Below are positions 42,925 through 51,938 of a DNA stretch of 64,000 bases, piece after piece. Positions within the stretch are counted from its first letter, which is position 1. Each line of letters starts with the position of its first letter. The DNA comes from an uncultured Lachnospiraceae bacterium (GTDB lineage: Bacteria > Bacillota > Clostridia > Lachnospirales > Lachnospiraceae). Below the pieces are notes generated by a model. It saw only the letters and a program-made list of their open reading frames with translations. It was not told where the DNA came from and searched no databases. Location: contig CAJUDH010000011.1 in the NCBI GenBank assembly GCA_910584845.1, positions 1 through 64,000 of the forward strand, in the 5' to 3' direction. The position numbers were made by a program, and so were the translations under genes.

Positions 42925-43614
42925 TTACATTTTAAAGCGGTACCCCATCCCCCATATGGTTTCGATATACTGGGGTTTGGCTGTATTAAACTCAATCTTC
43001 TCCCGGATCTTTTTAATATGCACGGTCACCGTGGCAATATCCCCGATGGACTCCATGTCCCAGATCCTGGAAAACAGCTCTTCTTTGGTATAGACGTGGT
43101 TAGGGTTCTGCGCCAGGAACGACAACAGGTCAAACTCCTTGGTGGTAAAATTTTTTTCCTCCCCGTTGACCCAAACCCGGCGGGCGGTTTTGTCGATCTT
43201 TAACCCCCGGATCTCGATTACCTCGTTTCCCGGGCTCCCGCTGCCAATCAGCCGTTCATACCGGGCTAGGTGGGCTTTCACCCGGGCCACCATCTCGCTT
43301 GGGCTGAAAGGTTTAATCATGTAATCGTCCGCCCCCAGCCCCAGCCCCCGTATCTTATCAATATCTTCTTTCTTTGCCGATATTATAATGATAGGCGTGT
43401 TCTTCGTTTCCCGAAATTTCTTACATATTTCGAACCCATCCATCCCCGGCAGCATTAAATCCAGGATCATCAGGTCAAAGTCTTCATTGAGGGCCCGGTT
43501 CAGGCCCCGGACCCCATCCTCCTCCAGCTCCACCTCGAAATCGCTTAATTCCAGATAGTCACGCTCCAGCTCCGCAATGCTTGTCTCGTCCTCTATGATA
43601 AGTATCCTACTCAT
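42925..43614 (-). CDS. OmpR/PhoB-family response regulator
   Basis: A 229-residue regulator. The receiver has LIIEDETSIAELE, phospho-Asp in LMILDLMLPGMDG and Lys in YMIKPFSPSE; the winged-helix output has FTTKEFDLLSFLAQNPNHVY, TVTVHIKKIREKI and ETIWGMGYRF. A strong AGGAGGTAACGCAGC lies inside the 3' end of the kinase gene, and the coding regions overlap by 8 bases. The regulator follows its kinase, the less common order for this family. Target genes are unknown. Confidence 0.95.
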   Translation of the reverse strand: MSRILIIEDETSIAELERDYLELSDFEVELEEDGVRGLNRALNEDFDLMILDLMLPGMDGFEICKKFRETKNTPIIIISAKKEDIDKIRGLGLGADDYMIKPFSPSEMVARVKAHLARYERLIGSGSPGNEVIEIRGLKIDKTARRVWVNGEEKNFTTKEFDLLSFLAQNPNHVYTKEELFSRIWDMESIGDIATVTVHIKKIREKIEFNTAKPQYIETIWGMGYRFKM

Positions 43615-44704
43615 GCTGCGTTACCTCCTGATATTTTCTTAAGACAAAATGCATTTTCGTTCCCATGCCTTCTGTGCTGGTGGCCCAAATCCGCCCGCCA
43701 TGATCCTCGATAATTTTATGGACAATGGAAAGCCCGATGCCGCTGCCGCCCTGGGAAGAATTTCGCGAAGAATCCGTGCGGTAAAAACGATCAAAAATAT
43801 AAGGCAAATCTTCGGTGGCGATCCCCCGTCCGTTATCCTCCACTTCTACCTGGACGAAATCCCCTGCGTCCCGAATCCTTATATAAATCAAGCCCCGAGG
43901 TTTATCCAAATACTTTACGGAATTGCTGATAATATTATTCATCACCCGTTTCAACTGCTCCGAGTCGGCGATGATGACTACATCCTTACTGACATAATTA
44001 AAATAGCCAAACTCGATGTTGCGGGATTCCATGTCCAGCCCCACCTCTTCTGCGCAGTCCCCAAAATAGCTCCCTACATTGATCTTGGAAAAAGTGTAGG
44101 GGATGGTGTTGGTGTCAATTTTGGAATAAAATGTCAATTCGTCAATAAGGCGGTCCATGTCATTGGCCTTATTATAAATGGTACGGATGTACTTGTCCAG
44201 CTTTTCCGGAGACGAAGCCACCCCATCCATAATCCCCTCCACATATCCTTTGATCGCGGTAATAGGCGTCTTCAAATCGTGGGAAATATTGCTGATCAAC
44301 TCTTTGTTCTCTGTATCGTACTGGATCTTCTCCTCCGCATTTTTCTTCAGCCGGATCCGCATTTCTTCAAAATCCTGGCACAATTGCCCGATCTCGTCAT
44401 TCTCTTCCGCCTCTAACATAAAATCCAGATTGCCGTCCCTGATTTTCCGGGTAGCTTCCTGCAGCTTGTTCAGCGGCTTGACCACCGACCGGTAAAGCCA
44501 CATAGCCATGATGGCAGAAATATGCACCAGAAAAATCATGCCTAAAACCATCATCTGTATGACCGTATCCATTGCCTCCGGCCTAAACCCGTCGGGCTGG
44601 TACAGCAAAAGCGACCGGTCCATGGCAATCAATACCCCTATATAGATCAAGGGCAGGATGCTAATGGTTAAGAATACAATCAGCAGTTGAGTCCGCATCT
44701 TCAT
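43607..44704 (-). CDS. HAMP-containing sensor histidine kinase
   Basis: A 365-residue membrane kinase. Two helices (LLIVFLTISILPLIYIGVLI near residue 5-25 and MVLGMIFLVHISAIMAMWLY near 55-75) enclose only about 30 extracytoplasmic residues, so sensing is probably within the membrane. HAMP follows (VKPLNKLQEATRKI), then the H-box ISNISHDLKTPITAIKGY and ATP-binding boxes NNIISNSVKY, VEDNGRGI and GGSGIGLSI. The ATG at 44704 follows AAGGGGTGCG. It pairs with the downstream OmpR-type regulator. Confidence 0.93.
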   Translation of the reverse strand: MKMRTQLLIVFLTISILPLIYIGVLIAMDRSLLLYQPDGFRPEAMDTVIQMMVLGMIFLVHISAIMAMWLYRSVVKPLNKLQEATRKIRDGNLDFMLEAEENDEIGQLCQDFEEMRIRLKKNAEEKIQYDTENKELISNISHDLKTPITAIKGYVEGIMDGVASSPEKLDKYIRTIYNKANDMDRLIDELTFYSKIDTNTIPYTFSKINVGSYFGDCAEEVGLDMESRNIEFGYFNYVSKDVVIIADSEQLKRVMNNIISNSVKYLDKPRGLIYIRIRDAGDFVQVEVEDNGRGIATEDLPYIFDRFYRTDSSRNSSQGGSGIGLSIVHKIIEDHGGRIWATSTEGMGTKMHFVLRKYQEVTQHE

Positions 44705-44806
44705 AAAAAACGCACCCCTTCCTGGCACACCCCTCTTAGAAACAAGCAGCCTCTAAATATAAGTATACCATAAGAAATGCGTTTTGTTTATAAAAGTATT
44801 CTAAAT

Positions 44807-44830
44807 TTTCCGTTTCTATCGGAACGGAAA
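44807..44830 (-). terminator. Weak hairpin between the ABC importer and the two-component system
   Basis: TTTCCGTT pairs with AACGGAAA; on the minus strand ATTTAG follows. The T-run is poor, so termination is uncertain. A candidate promoter for the kinase gene (TAAACA, 17 bases, TATACT) lies just downstream on the minus strand at about 44763-44791. Confidence 0.35.
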
Positions 44831-44868
44831 CCGATTTGTATGAACATTTTTAAATAAGTGTTGAATTT

Positions 44869-45642
44869 TCAATTTCCGCATTCAATACTGATTTCATTAA
44901 ACTTATCTAAAATATCGCTGACCTGTGTGCCTTCTTTTTCTTCCCCTGCCCGGTCCATAATAGCCTCCCCTTGGTGCATCATTACCAGCCGGCTGCCGTA
45001 TTCCACCGCATAACGCAAATTGTGGGTTACCATGACCGTAGTCAATTGTTTCTCCCGCACCACTTTTCCCGTAAGCTCCATAATGACTTCCGCCGTTTTC
45101 GGGTCCAGGGCCGCCGTGTGCTCATCCAGGATCAAAAATTCAATGGGGGGCATGGTGGACATCAAAAGGGCCATGGCCTGCCGCTGCCCGCCGGACAATA
45201 CCCCTACCTTTACATGCATTTTGTCCTCCAGGCCTAAACCCAGGGAAGATAACTGCTGACGGTAAAAATCGGCCCGCCGCTTGTCGGTCCCCCACCGCAG
45301 GTTAAAAGGCTTCCCTTTATTGTCTGCCAACGACATATTTTCCAAAATAGTCATATTAGGGCAGGTCCCCATAGCCGGATTCTGGTATACCCGGCCAATG
45401 CGCCTCTGGCGGCGGTATTCGGGCATATGGGTAATATCCGTCCCGTTGATCGAAATGCTGCCCCCGTCCAAAGGGATGCTCCCGCAGATAATATTTAGCA
45501 GGGAAGTTTTTCCGGACCCGTTGCTCCCCACCACGGAGACAAATTCCCCATGGGCGATTTTCATGGAAAAGTCATGGAACATACACATTTCGTTTACCGT
45601 ACCGGCGTTATAATATTTTTCAATGTGGCTCAATTCAAGCAT
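44869..45642 (-). CDS. ABC importer ATP-binding protein (TrpZ-like)
   Basis: A 257-residue ATPase of the branch that works with PF04392-type binding proteins. Walker A GSNGSGKT is at 39-46, the signature LSGGQRQ at 149, and Walker B is LILDEHTAALDP; the unusual DEHTAALDP form is typical of this branch. The ATG overlaps the 3' end of the permease gene by 8 bases. Third gene of a T-box-controlled three-gene operon, so tryptophan is the probable cargo. Confidence 0.88.
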   Translation of the reverse strand: MLELSHIEKYYNAGTVNEMCMFHDFSMKIAHGEFVSVVGSNGSGKTSLLNIICGSIPLDGGSISINGTDITHMPEYRRQRRIGRVYQNPAMGTCPNMTILENMSLADNKGKPFNLRWGTDKRRADFYRQQLSSLGLGLEDKMHVKVGVLSGGQRQAMALLMSTMPPIEFLILDEHTAALDPKTAEVIMELTGKVVREKQLTTVMVTHNLRYAVEYGSRLVMMHQGEAIMDRAGEEKEGTQVSDILDKFNEISIECGN

Positions 45643-46531
45643 AGGTAGGCACCTTCTTCCCCTTCAGGCTGCTGGCCACCAGGATAGCCAAAAACAATGC
45701 CGACGTAACGAGTTTTAAATCCGAAGCCGCCATCCCCATGGCAATGGCCACGGCCACACAAGCCCGGTAAACAAGGGACCCCAGGATTACCAGGGTAGTA
45801 GCCTTTATAAACGGCAGCTTCCGGAATACCCTGGCCCCCACCTTGGTGCCTATTATCACGTTGGCCAGGCCGATTACAATGGCCCCTGTGCCGGTACTGA
45901 TTTCGAAAAACCCTTTCTGCTGGCAATATACACATCCGGCCAAAGCCACAAATCCGTTGGCAATGGCCAGGCCTACGACCTTTACCATGCCTTTGTCTTT
46001 GGCCAGGGAAGTCACCAGCACGTCATTGTCCCCCACCGCCCGCAAAAGGTATCCGGAGCGGGTATTTAAATATAAATCCAATATCAACTTACAGGCTAAG
46101 GTAATCGCCAGCAAGATAAGGGTAACCGTAAAGGGCCTCGCCCCTTCCGGGACCACCCTGTCCAAAAAACCGTTGTCAAAAATCGTCTCTTTGGTGAATA
46201 TGGCTAAATTGGCCTTCCCTGCAATCCGCAGGTTGACGGAATACAACGCCGTCATCATAATGATCCCTGACAAAAGGTCACGTACCTTCAGCTTCACATG
46301 GATAACCCCGGTTACGCATCCGGCCAAAGCCCCTGCAGCAAAAGCCAAAAGCAGGGTGGCTGCCGGATGCACTTCTTTTAAGATCAGCATAGCCGTGACA
46401 GCCGCCCCTAAAGGGAACGTGCCGTCTACGGACAGGTCCGGGAAGTCCAAAATCTTATAAGTAATGTAGACGCCCAAAGCCAAAATGGCATAGATCAGGC
46501 CTTCCTCCAGCACTCCTATAACAATTGACAT
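45635..46531 (-). CDS. ABC importer permease (TrpY-like)
   Basis: A 298-residue membrane protein with about eight to nine hydrophobic helices. Its opening LEEGLIYAILALGVYITYKI and DFPDLSVDGTFPLGAA are the signature of the permease that accompanies ABC_sub_bind proteins; LLRAVGDNDVLVTSLAKDKG is the probable ATPase-contact loop. GAAAGGAAAAAACGAG precedes the ATG. It lies 27 bases after the binding-protein gene. Confidence 0.9.
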   Translation of the reverse strand: MSIVIGVLEEGLIYAILALGVYITYKILDFPDLSVDGTFPLGAAVTAMLILKEVHPAATLLLAFAAGALAGCVTGVIHVKLKVRDLLSGIIMMTALYSVNLRIAGKANLAIFTKETIFDNGFLDRVVPEGARPFTVTLILLAITLACKLILDLYLNTRSGYLLRAVGDNDVLVTSLAKDKGMVKVVGLAIANGFVALAGCVYCQQKGFFEISTGTGAIVIGLANVIIGTKVGARVFRKLPFIKATTLVILGSLVYRACVAVAIAMGMAASDLKLVTSALFLAILVASSLKGKKVPTYA

Positions 46532-46558
46532 CTCGTTTTTTCCTTTCGCTTTCTACGG

Positions 46559-47599
46559 TTAATCCGCAACCACCTCGTCAAACAGCCCCGCAGCCGACGA
46601 AGCCAATTCTTCCGGGAAAGTAACCCCCAGTTTCTCAGCCACCGCAGTGTTCCCATAAAAGGATGCTTCGGTTACCACTTCAAACTTCATCTCACTGGCC
46701 TTTTTCTCCCCTTTTAGCACCTGGGCCGCCATCTGGCCGGTCTTTTTGCCCAGGGACACATAATCCAGCCCCATGGAGGCGAGGCACCCGATCTTCACTT
46801 GTTCAATTTCACTGCCAAACACCGGGATGTTTTCTTTCCCGGCCTTGTCCAGGACCATTGGCAGCACGCTTACCACCGTGTTGTCGGTCAGGTTGTTGAG
46901 GCAATCTACTTTTTTCAGCAGGTTGTCGGTTGCCAGGGGAATGTCTGCCGTGCTGGAAACGCCGCTCTCCACAATCTCAAACCCGTATTCCGGCGCCGCC
47001 GCTTTATATTCCTCAATTGCCGACATGGAGTTCACTTCGCTGGTACTGTACAAAATCCCGATTTTGGCCGCCTCGGGCAACAGCTTGCGGATCATTTCCA
47101 ACTGCTTCTCCACCGGCAGTTTATCGCTGGTGCCCGTAATCTCCCCCACCGGCATGCCGTCCCCATCGGCCAGTTCTGCCAGCACCGGGTCTGTCACTGC
47201 GGTGTAAATTACCGGCACATCCGTATCCTTGGCCGCGCTGTAGGCGCTCTGGGCAATGGGGGTGGCAATGCCGCAAATCATGTCCACATCATTGGCCAGG
47301 AAATTTGCCATGATCTGGCTTGCGGTGCCGCCGTCCGTCTGGGCATTGTCATACAGGACCGTCAGGTTCTCCCCTTCTATAATCCCCTCCTCGGCCAAGC
47401 CGGCTAAAAAGCCTTCCCGGCAATTATCCAAAGACCCGTGCTCGGCAAACTGGCCGATGCCGATGGTATAGGAACCTTCTTTGTCCCCTTTGCCCCCTGC
47501 CCCGGCAGCCGTTTCCGCCGGTTTTTGGGAAGAACAGCCAACCAGCGCCAATGCCGCCATAACAGCCATCGCCATTTTCACATTTTTTTTCATTTTCAT
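46559..47599 (-). CDS. ABC importer substrate-binding lipoprotein (TrpX-like, PF04392 family)
   Basis: A 346-residue lipoprotein with a signal peptide ending in LVGC (Cys22). The mature part has IGIGQFAEHGSLDNCREGFL, DVDMICGIATPIAQSAYSAA, VPVIYTAVTDPV and KIGILYSTSEVNS, as in the PF04392 family. A strong AAAGGAGGAGA precedes the ATG. The T-box leader at 47711-47998 places the operon under control of uncharged tRNA. T-box-regulated transporters of this type (trpXYZ) have been predicted to import tryptophan; a candidate UGG specifier here agrees, but the ligand is inferred. Confidence 0.9.
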   Translation of the reverse strand: MKMKKNVKMAMAVMAALALVGCSSQKPAETAAGAGGKGDKEGSYTIGIGQFAEHGSLDNCREGFLAGLAEEGIIEGENLTVLYDNAQTDGGTASQIMANFLANDVDMICGIATPIAQSAYSAAKDTDVPVIYTAVTDPVLAELADGDGMPVGEITGTSDKLPVEKQLEMIRKLLPEAAKIGILYSTSEVNSMSAIEEYKAAAPEYGFEIVESGVSSTADIPLATDNLLKKVDCLNNLTDNTVVSVLPMVLDKAGKENIPVFGSEIEQVKIGCLASMGLDYVSLGKKTGQMAAQVLKGEKKASEMKFEVVTEASFYGNTAVAEKLGVTFPEELASSAAGLFDEVVAD

Positions 47600-47672
47600 T
47601 CTCCTCCTTTAACCCATTGTGCGCTTCCGCAATTCCTATGCCCCAGTGTGGCTTTTGCAAGGTATTTTCATT

Positions 47673-47709
47673 CATAGGGCGCCTTTTTTCGCCAGACGCA
47701 ATTTCCTAC
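47673..47709 (-). repeat. Post-terminator repeat element (copy after the T-box terminator)
   Basis: On the minus strand GTAGGAAATTGCG, then a 5-bp inner GGCG(A)/CGCC-type hairpin, then CGCCCTATGA. It follows the terminator T-tract of the T-box leader without a gap and matches the elements at 55362-55388 and 55487-55515. Confidence 0.6.
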
Positions 47710-47710
47710 A

Positions 47711-47998
47711 AAATAAAAAATCCCAGATACAGTTCCCTGCATCTGAGACGAATCCATAAAATAGCAACCCGCGGTACCACTCAAATTGGCACAAAGCCCT
47801 CTTTTTCCGTATACAGACATATACGCCGCCAGGTAACGGTCGCGGTTTCCGTCAGCTTATACTTCCGGCCCTCCGGTTTCAAAGCTGCCCTCAAAAGCCC
47901 ATTCAACAAATCGGTCCATACCGCAATCCCACCGCCTGCGGCTCTCTGTGATTTCCCAAAAATGCCTACTCTTCTTTTTCAACGGTTTGTTTTATCAA
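47711..47998 (-). promoter_or_regulatory. T-box leader (tRNA-sensing riboswitch) of the trpXYZ-like operon
   Basis: On the minus strand the conserved T-box sequence GAGTGGTACCGCGG lies at 47782-47769. The terminator stem TCTCAGATGCAG/CTGTATCTGGGA followed by TTTTTTATTTT lies at 47748-47711. Upstream is a stem I-like region starting AGAGAGCC, with a matching GGCTTTT on its 3' side and a candidate specifier UGG (47901-47899) just before it; another UGG (in GTATGGACC) lies further into stem I. Uncharged tRNA(Trp) would pair with the specifier and with TGGT of the T-box and prevent termination. The T-box identity is certain; the amino acid is probable. Confidence 0.9.
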
Positions 47999-48003
47999 CA
48001 CAT

Positions 48004-48032
48004 ATATTAACCGTTTACAGGGGATTTGTCAA
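48004..48032 (-). promoter_or_regulatory. Sigma-A promoter of the T-box operon
   Basis: On the minus strand TTGACA (48032-48027), 17 bases, TAATAT (48009-48004). Confidence 0.75.
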
Positions 48033-48070
48033 CACCTTTTTTCTTCCAGGGCACGGGTACTTGCTTCTGC

Positions 48071-50125
48071 CTACAAACTAAGCTTTTCGTAGCTTAGGCC
48101 CAAATACTCCTCCAGCTTTTGTTTTAATGCCCTATGGCCTTCCTTTTCCAGCAGTGGGTCCTCTTCCCTTAATCGCCTGGCCTCTTCTGACACGGCTTTC
48201 AACAAATCCGCGTCCGTAAAAATATCCGCCAGTTGAAAGGCCAGGTCCCCGCTTTGCCGCTGGCCGAAAATATCCCCCGGCCCCCGCAGCTTCAGGTCTT
48301 CCGACGCAATATAAAACCCGTCGTTGGAGCGGTTTAAGATGTCCAGGCGTTTTCGGGTATCCTCTTCGCCGGAACTGTCCACCATAATGCAGTAAGATTG
48401 GCGTTCCCCCCGCCCTACCCGCCCCCGGAGCTGATGGAGCTGGGCCAGCCCAAACCGTTCTGCGTTCTCAATCATCATTACCGTGGCATTGGGCACATTG
48501 ACCCCCACCTCCACTACGGTGGTGGACACCAGCACCTGGATTTCCCCCGAGGCAAATTGCTCCATGACCTGGTTTTTCTCCCTTCCTTTCATTTTTCCGT
48601 GGAGGTACTCCACCCGGATTCCGGGAGGCAATTTTTTTCGAAGCTGTTTAGTATAATCCAGGACGTTTTCCGCATCCATCATTTCACTTTCTTCCACCAT
48701 AGGGCAAATCACATAAGCCTGCCCGCCTGCCGCCACCTCTTTTTCTATAAAGCGGTAAGCCCGGTCCCGGTAGCCGGTATCTACCACACAATTTTTAATG
48801 GGGGTACGGCCTGCCGGCATTTGATCCACAACGGAAATGTCCAAATCCCCGTACAGTATGATAGCCAGTGTCCTGGGGATGGGCGTGGCGCTCATGACCA
48901 GGACATGGGGCCGGGCCCCTTTCTGCCCCAGGGCCTCCCTCTGCCCCACCCCAAACCGGTGCTGCTCGTCCGTAATCACCAGGGCCAGCTTATCATAAAC
49001 CACTTTTTCCTGGATCAAAGCGTGGGTCCCTATGATAATATCTGCTTCATGGCGGGCAATCTGCTCATAAACCAGCCTTTTTTCCCTGGCCGTCATAGAA
49101 CCTGTCACCAGAACGACGCGCTTTTCTATCCCTTGGGAGGCAAACAGCTCCTGTATGGACTGGAAATGCTGTTTGGCGAGAACTTCCGTCGGGGCCATCA
49201 TCGCCCCCTGGTATCCGTGGAAAGCCGTTTGTAAAAGAGCCATCACAGCAATGACCGTCTTACCGGAACCCACGTCCCCTTGAATCAGCCGGTTCATTAC
49301 CGCCCCGCTTGCCAGGTCTTCTTGAACCTCTGCCAGGACATTCTTCTGTGCCCCGGTCAAATCATAGGGAAGGTTTTTTTGGAAACATTCCAATTCCCGT
49401 ACCGGCCCCATGGGATAACGGCTCTTCCAATCCTGCCGTTTCTCCTTCCATAACCCCACAGCTAAAAGGAAAAAGAGGAACTCGTCAAAAACAAGGCGTT
49501 TCCGTGCCCCCAGCATTTCTTCTTGATTTGCGGGGAAATGGATCTTTTCTATGGCACAAGGGTATTCTACCAGCCGATATTTCTTCCGCAGGCGCTCCGG
49601 CAGGTATTCCGTTTCCACCTCCCTTGACTTCAAAGCCTGGGCAACCGCTTTGGCAATCGCTTTGTTGCCCAGCCCCTTGGTCTGCCCATAGACAGGCCTT
49701 AAGGAACCAGATATTTCCCCATAAGATTCCGGCGTAAAGACCTCCGGCTGCTCCATGGCCAAACGGTTGCCTTTCCTGACCACACGGCCCCGAAAAACCA
49801 ATATTTTCCCCATCTGCAGCGTCGTGCGCAAATAGGGCATGTTATACCAGGCCAGCTGCATGCTTCCGGTCAGGTCTTTTACTGCCGTGACGACAATCTG
49901 CATGTTTTTAAATTGGCGCAGGGCCGCCTCTTTCACAAGCTGCCCGCAAATGGTGCAGACCTTGCCTTCCTTGGCTTGCCCAATGGGTAAAGCAGGCTCA
50001 TAGGCGTCATAGGCACGGGGGTAGTTGTGGATCAGGTCTTCCACCGTCTCCACACCCAGGCGCCGGAACAGCCCCCCGGTCTTCTCACCGATCCCCTTTA
50101 AACTTGTCACTGGCTCCCGATTCAT
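48071..50125 (-). CDS. recG: ATP-dependent DNA helicase RecG
   Basis: A 684-residue branch-migration helicase for stalled forks and recombination intermediates. The N-terminal wedge/OB domain (about 55-150) includes LVKEAALRQFKNMQIVVTAV. Helicase motifs: GDVGSGKT (283-290), APTEVLAKQH, TGSMTAREKR, DEQHRFG (386-392), ATPIPRT, and QLRGRVGRG. Length is normal. AAAAGGAGGTCCGG before the ATG is a strong site. It follows the fakA-like gene in the same direction, but a terminator (50159-50186) separates them. Confidence 0.96.
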   Translation of the reverse strand: MNREPVTSLKGIGEKTGGLFRRLGVETVEDLIHNYPRAYDAYEPALPIGQAKEGKVCTICGQLVKEAALRQFKNMQIVVTAVKDLTGSMQLAWYNMPYLRTTLQMGKILVFRGRVVRKGNRLAMEQPEVFTPESYGEISGSLRPVYGQTKGLGNKAIAKAVAQALKSREVETEYLPERLRKKYRLVEYPCAIEKIHFPANQEEMLGARKRLVFDEFLFFLLAVGLWKEKRQDWKSRYPMGPVRELECFQKNLPYDLTGAQKNVLAEVQEDLASGAVMNRLIQGDVGSGKTVIAVMALLQTAFHGYQGAMMAPTEVLAKQHFQSIQELFASQGIEKRVVLVTGSMTAREKRLVYEQIARHEADIIIGTHALIQEKVVYDKLALVITDEQHRFGVGQREALGQKGARPHVLVMSATPIPRTLAIILYGDLDISVVDQMPAGRTPIKNCVVDTGYRDRAYRFIEKEVAAGGQAYVICPMVEESEMMDAENVLDYTKQLRKKLPPGIRVEYLHGKMKGREKNQVMEQFASGEIQVLVSTTVVEVGVNVPNATVMMIENAERFGLAQLHQLRGRVGRGERQSYCIMVDSSGEEDTRKRLDILNRSNDGFYIASEDLKLRGPGDIFGQRQSGDLAFQLADIFTDADLLKAVSEEARRLREEDPLLEKEGHRALKQKLEEYLGLSYEKLSL

Positions 50126-50158
50126 CCGGACCTCCTTTTAAGCCTGCCGCCATAATGC

Positions 50159-50186
50159 AAAAACCGCACCGGCAGTCAACCGGTGC
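50159..50186 (-). terminator. Intrinsic terminator after the fakA-like gene
   Basis: GCACCGG (50166-50172) pairs with CCGGTGC (50180-50186); GGTTTTTGC follows on the minus strand. It lies between the fakA-like gene and recG. Confidence 0.7.
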
Positions 50187-50217
50187 AGCCTCGCTTTTCT
50201 GGCCCAGCCATGCCTTG

Positions 50218-51924
50218 TCATTCCACCGACATGAGATAATAGTAAATCGGCTGGCCGCCGTCATGAAGCTCTACCTCACAGCCGGGGCATACTTCTTTTG
50301 CCTGGGCATATACCACGTTTGCATCTTCCGGCTTTACGTCATGGCCATAATAGATGGTAACCAGCTCCGCCTCTTCATCTACCATAGCAGCCAGCGTCTG
50401 GACTGCGGTGCGCTCAATGCTCGGCCCTACGGCCAACAGCCCGCAGTCGCCAAGGCCCATAATATCGCCTTCGTGGATCTCCTGGCCGTCAATATTGGTC
50501 GTGCGCACGGCATAGGTAACCTGGCCCGTCTTAATCCGGCCCATTTCCTCTGACATAATCCGCAAATTTTCCTCCGGGGACAATTCCGGGGCAAAGTTAA
50601 TCAGCGCCGAAATGCCCTGGGGGACCGTCTTGGAGGGGACTACGATAACCTCCTTACCTTCTGCCAGATATTTCGCCTGTTCCGCCGCCAAGATAATATT
50701 TTTATTGTTTGGTAAAATATAAACCGTCTCTGCATTTACCCGGTCCACAGCATTGAGCATGTCCTCTGTGCTCGGGTTCATGGTCTGCCCGCCTTCTATC
50801 AAATAATCGGCGCCGATCCCCCGGAAAATTTCGCCCAGCCCTTCGCCGATGGACACGGCAATAAAGCCATAGGGTTTCCTTTCCCCCTCTGGATCCTGAC
50901 GGCCCATAGCCTGTTCTTTGGAAAGCTTTTCCGCATTCTGGATCAGCCTCTCATGGTGTTCCTCCCGCATGTTGTCAATCTTCATACGGGAAAGGGAGCC
51001 ATAGGACAGCGCCCTCTGGATAGCCAGGCCCGGGTCATTGGTATGCACATGGACTTTTACGATGCCGTCATCGGAAACCACAACCAGGGAATCCCCGATG
51101 GAGCCCAAATATTCTTTAAACCCCCTCTCGGCATCCTCGTCATATGGCCCTTCCACATTGATGATAAATTCCGTACAATAGCCAAACCGGATCTCGGAAG
51201 TATCCAGGTCCGATACGTCTACGCCTTGAGAAGCGCCCCGGCTTTTTACCGGTGGCGCCCCACCGGCATTTGCCTGCCCGCCGGCAGCATCCGTCCATCC
51301 CTGGCCCTCCCCCAAGAGCCCGTCCAGGGCGCCTTTCATCACCTGCATCAGCCCCTGTCCCCCGGAATCCACCACCCCTGCCTGTTTCAGCACTGGCAGC
51401 ATATCCGGGGTCCGGCTCAATACCAAATCCCCCTGCTCGATTACTTTCCGGGCAAATTCCACCACATCGTCGGTCTTAGCCGCCATCTCCACCGCTTTGT
51501 CCGCCATACCTTTGGCCACGGTTAAGATGGTGCCTTCCTTCGGCTTGATTACCGCCTTATAGGCAGTCTCCGCCGCACGCACGAAAGCCTCGGCAAGGGC
51601 CGGCACATCGACAATGTCTTTTGTCTTGATCACTTTGGTAAATCCACGGAAAAGCTGGGACAAAATAACGCCGGAATTGCCTCTCGCCCCCCTTAGGGAA
51701 CCTGAAGAAATTGCCTTGGAAAGGCTTTCCAGCGTTGGGTTTTCTATGGCAGCCACTTCTTTTGCTGCCGCCATGATGGTCATGGTCATGTTCGTGCCCG
51801 TGTCCCCGTCCGGAACCGGAAACACATTTAATTCGTTTATCCACTCCTTTTTTGCTTCCAGTCCATGGGCGCCTGCCAAAAACGCCTGTCTCATCAACGA
51901 GGCGTCAATCTCCTGTATCTTCAC
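50218..51924 (-). CDS. fakA: DAK2/FakA-like fatty-acid kinase subunit
   Basis: A 568-residue protein. The N-terminal DhaL-type kinase domain has NELNVFPVPDGDTGTNMTMT with the Mg-ATP-binding Asp residues, and ARGNSGVILSQLFRGF. A central domain (about 240-310) and a C-terminal DegV-like domain follow (NAETVYILPNNKNIILAAEQ, TIYYGHDVKPEDA). In Firmicutes FakA with a FakB protein phosphorylates exogenous fatty acids. No fakB/degV gene is in the window. The start is a GTG at 51924 with AAGGAGG nine bases upstream. It is coupled to the asp23-like gene, 14 bases upstream, the usual arrangement. Confidence 0.92.
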   Translation of the reverse strand: MKIQEIDASLMRQAFLAGAHGLEAKKEWINELNVFPVPDGDTGTNMTMTIMAAAKEVAAIENPTLESLSKAISSGSLRGARGNSGVILSQLFRGFTKVIKTKDIVDVPALAEAFVRAAETAYKAVIKPKEGTILTVAKGMADKAVEMAAKTDDVVEFARKVIEQGDLVLSRTPDMLPVLKQAGVVDSGGQGLMQVMKGALDGLLGEGQGWTDAAGGQANAGGAPPVKSRGASQGVDVSDLDTSEIRFGYCTEFIINVEGPYDEDAERGFKEYLGSIGDSLVVVSDDGIVKVHVHTNDPGLAIQRALSYGSLSRMKIDNMREEHHERLIQNAEKLSKEQAMGRQDPEGERKPYGFIAVSIGEGLGEIFRGIGADYLIEGGQTMNPSTEDMLNAVDRVNAETVYILPNNKNIILAAEQAKYLAEGKEVIVVPSKTVPQGISALINFAPELSPEENLRIMSEEMGRIKTGQVTYAVRTTNIDGQEIHEGDIMGLGDCGLLAVGPSIERTAVQTLAAMVDEEAELVTIYYGHDVKPEDANVVYAQAKEVCPGCEVELHDGGQPIYYYLMSVE

Positions 51925-51938
51925 CGGTAGGTTCCTCC

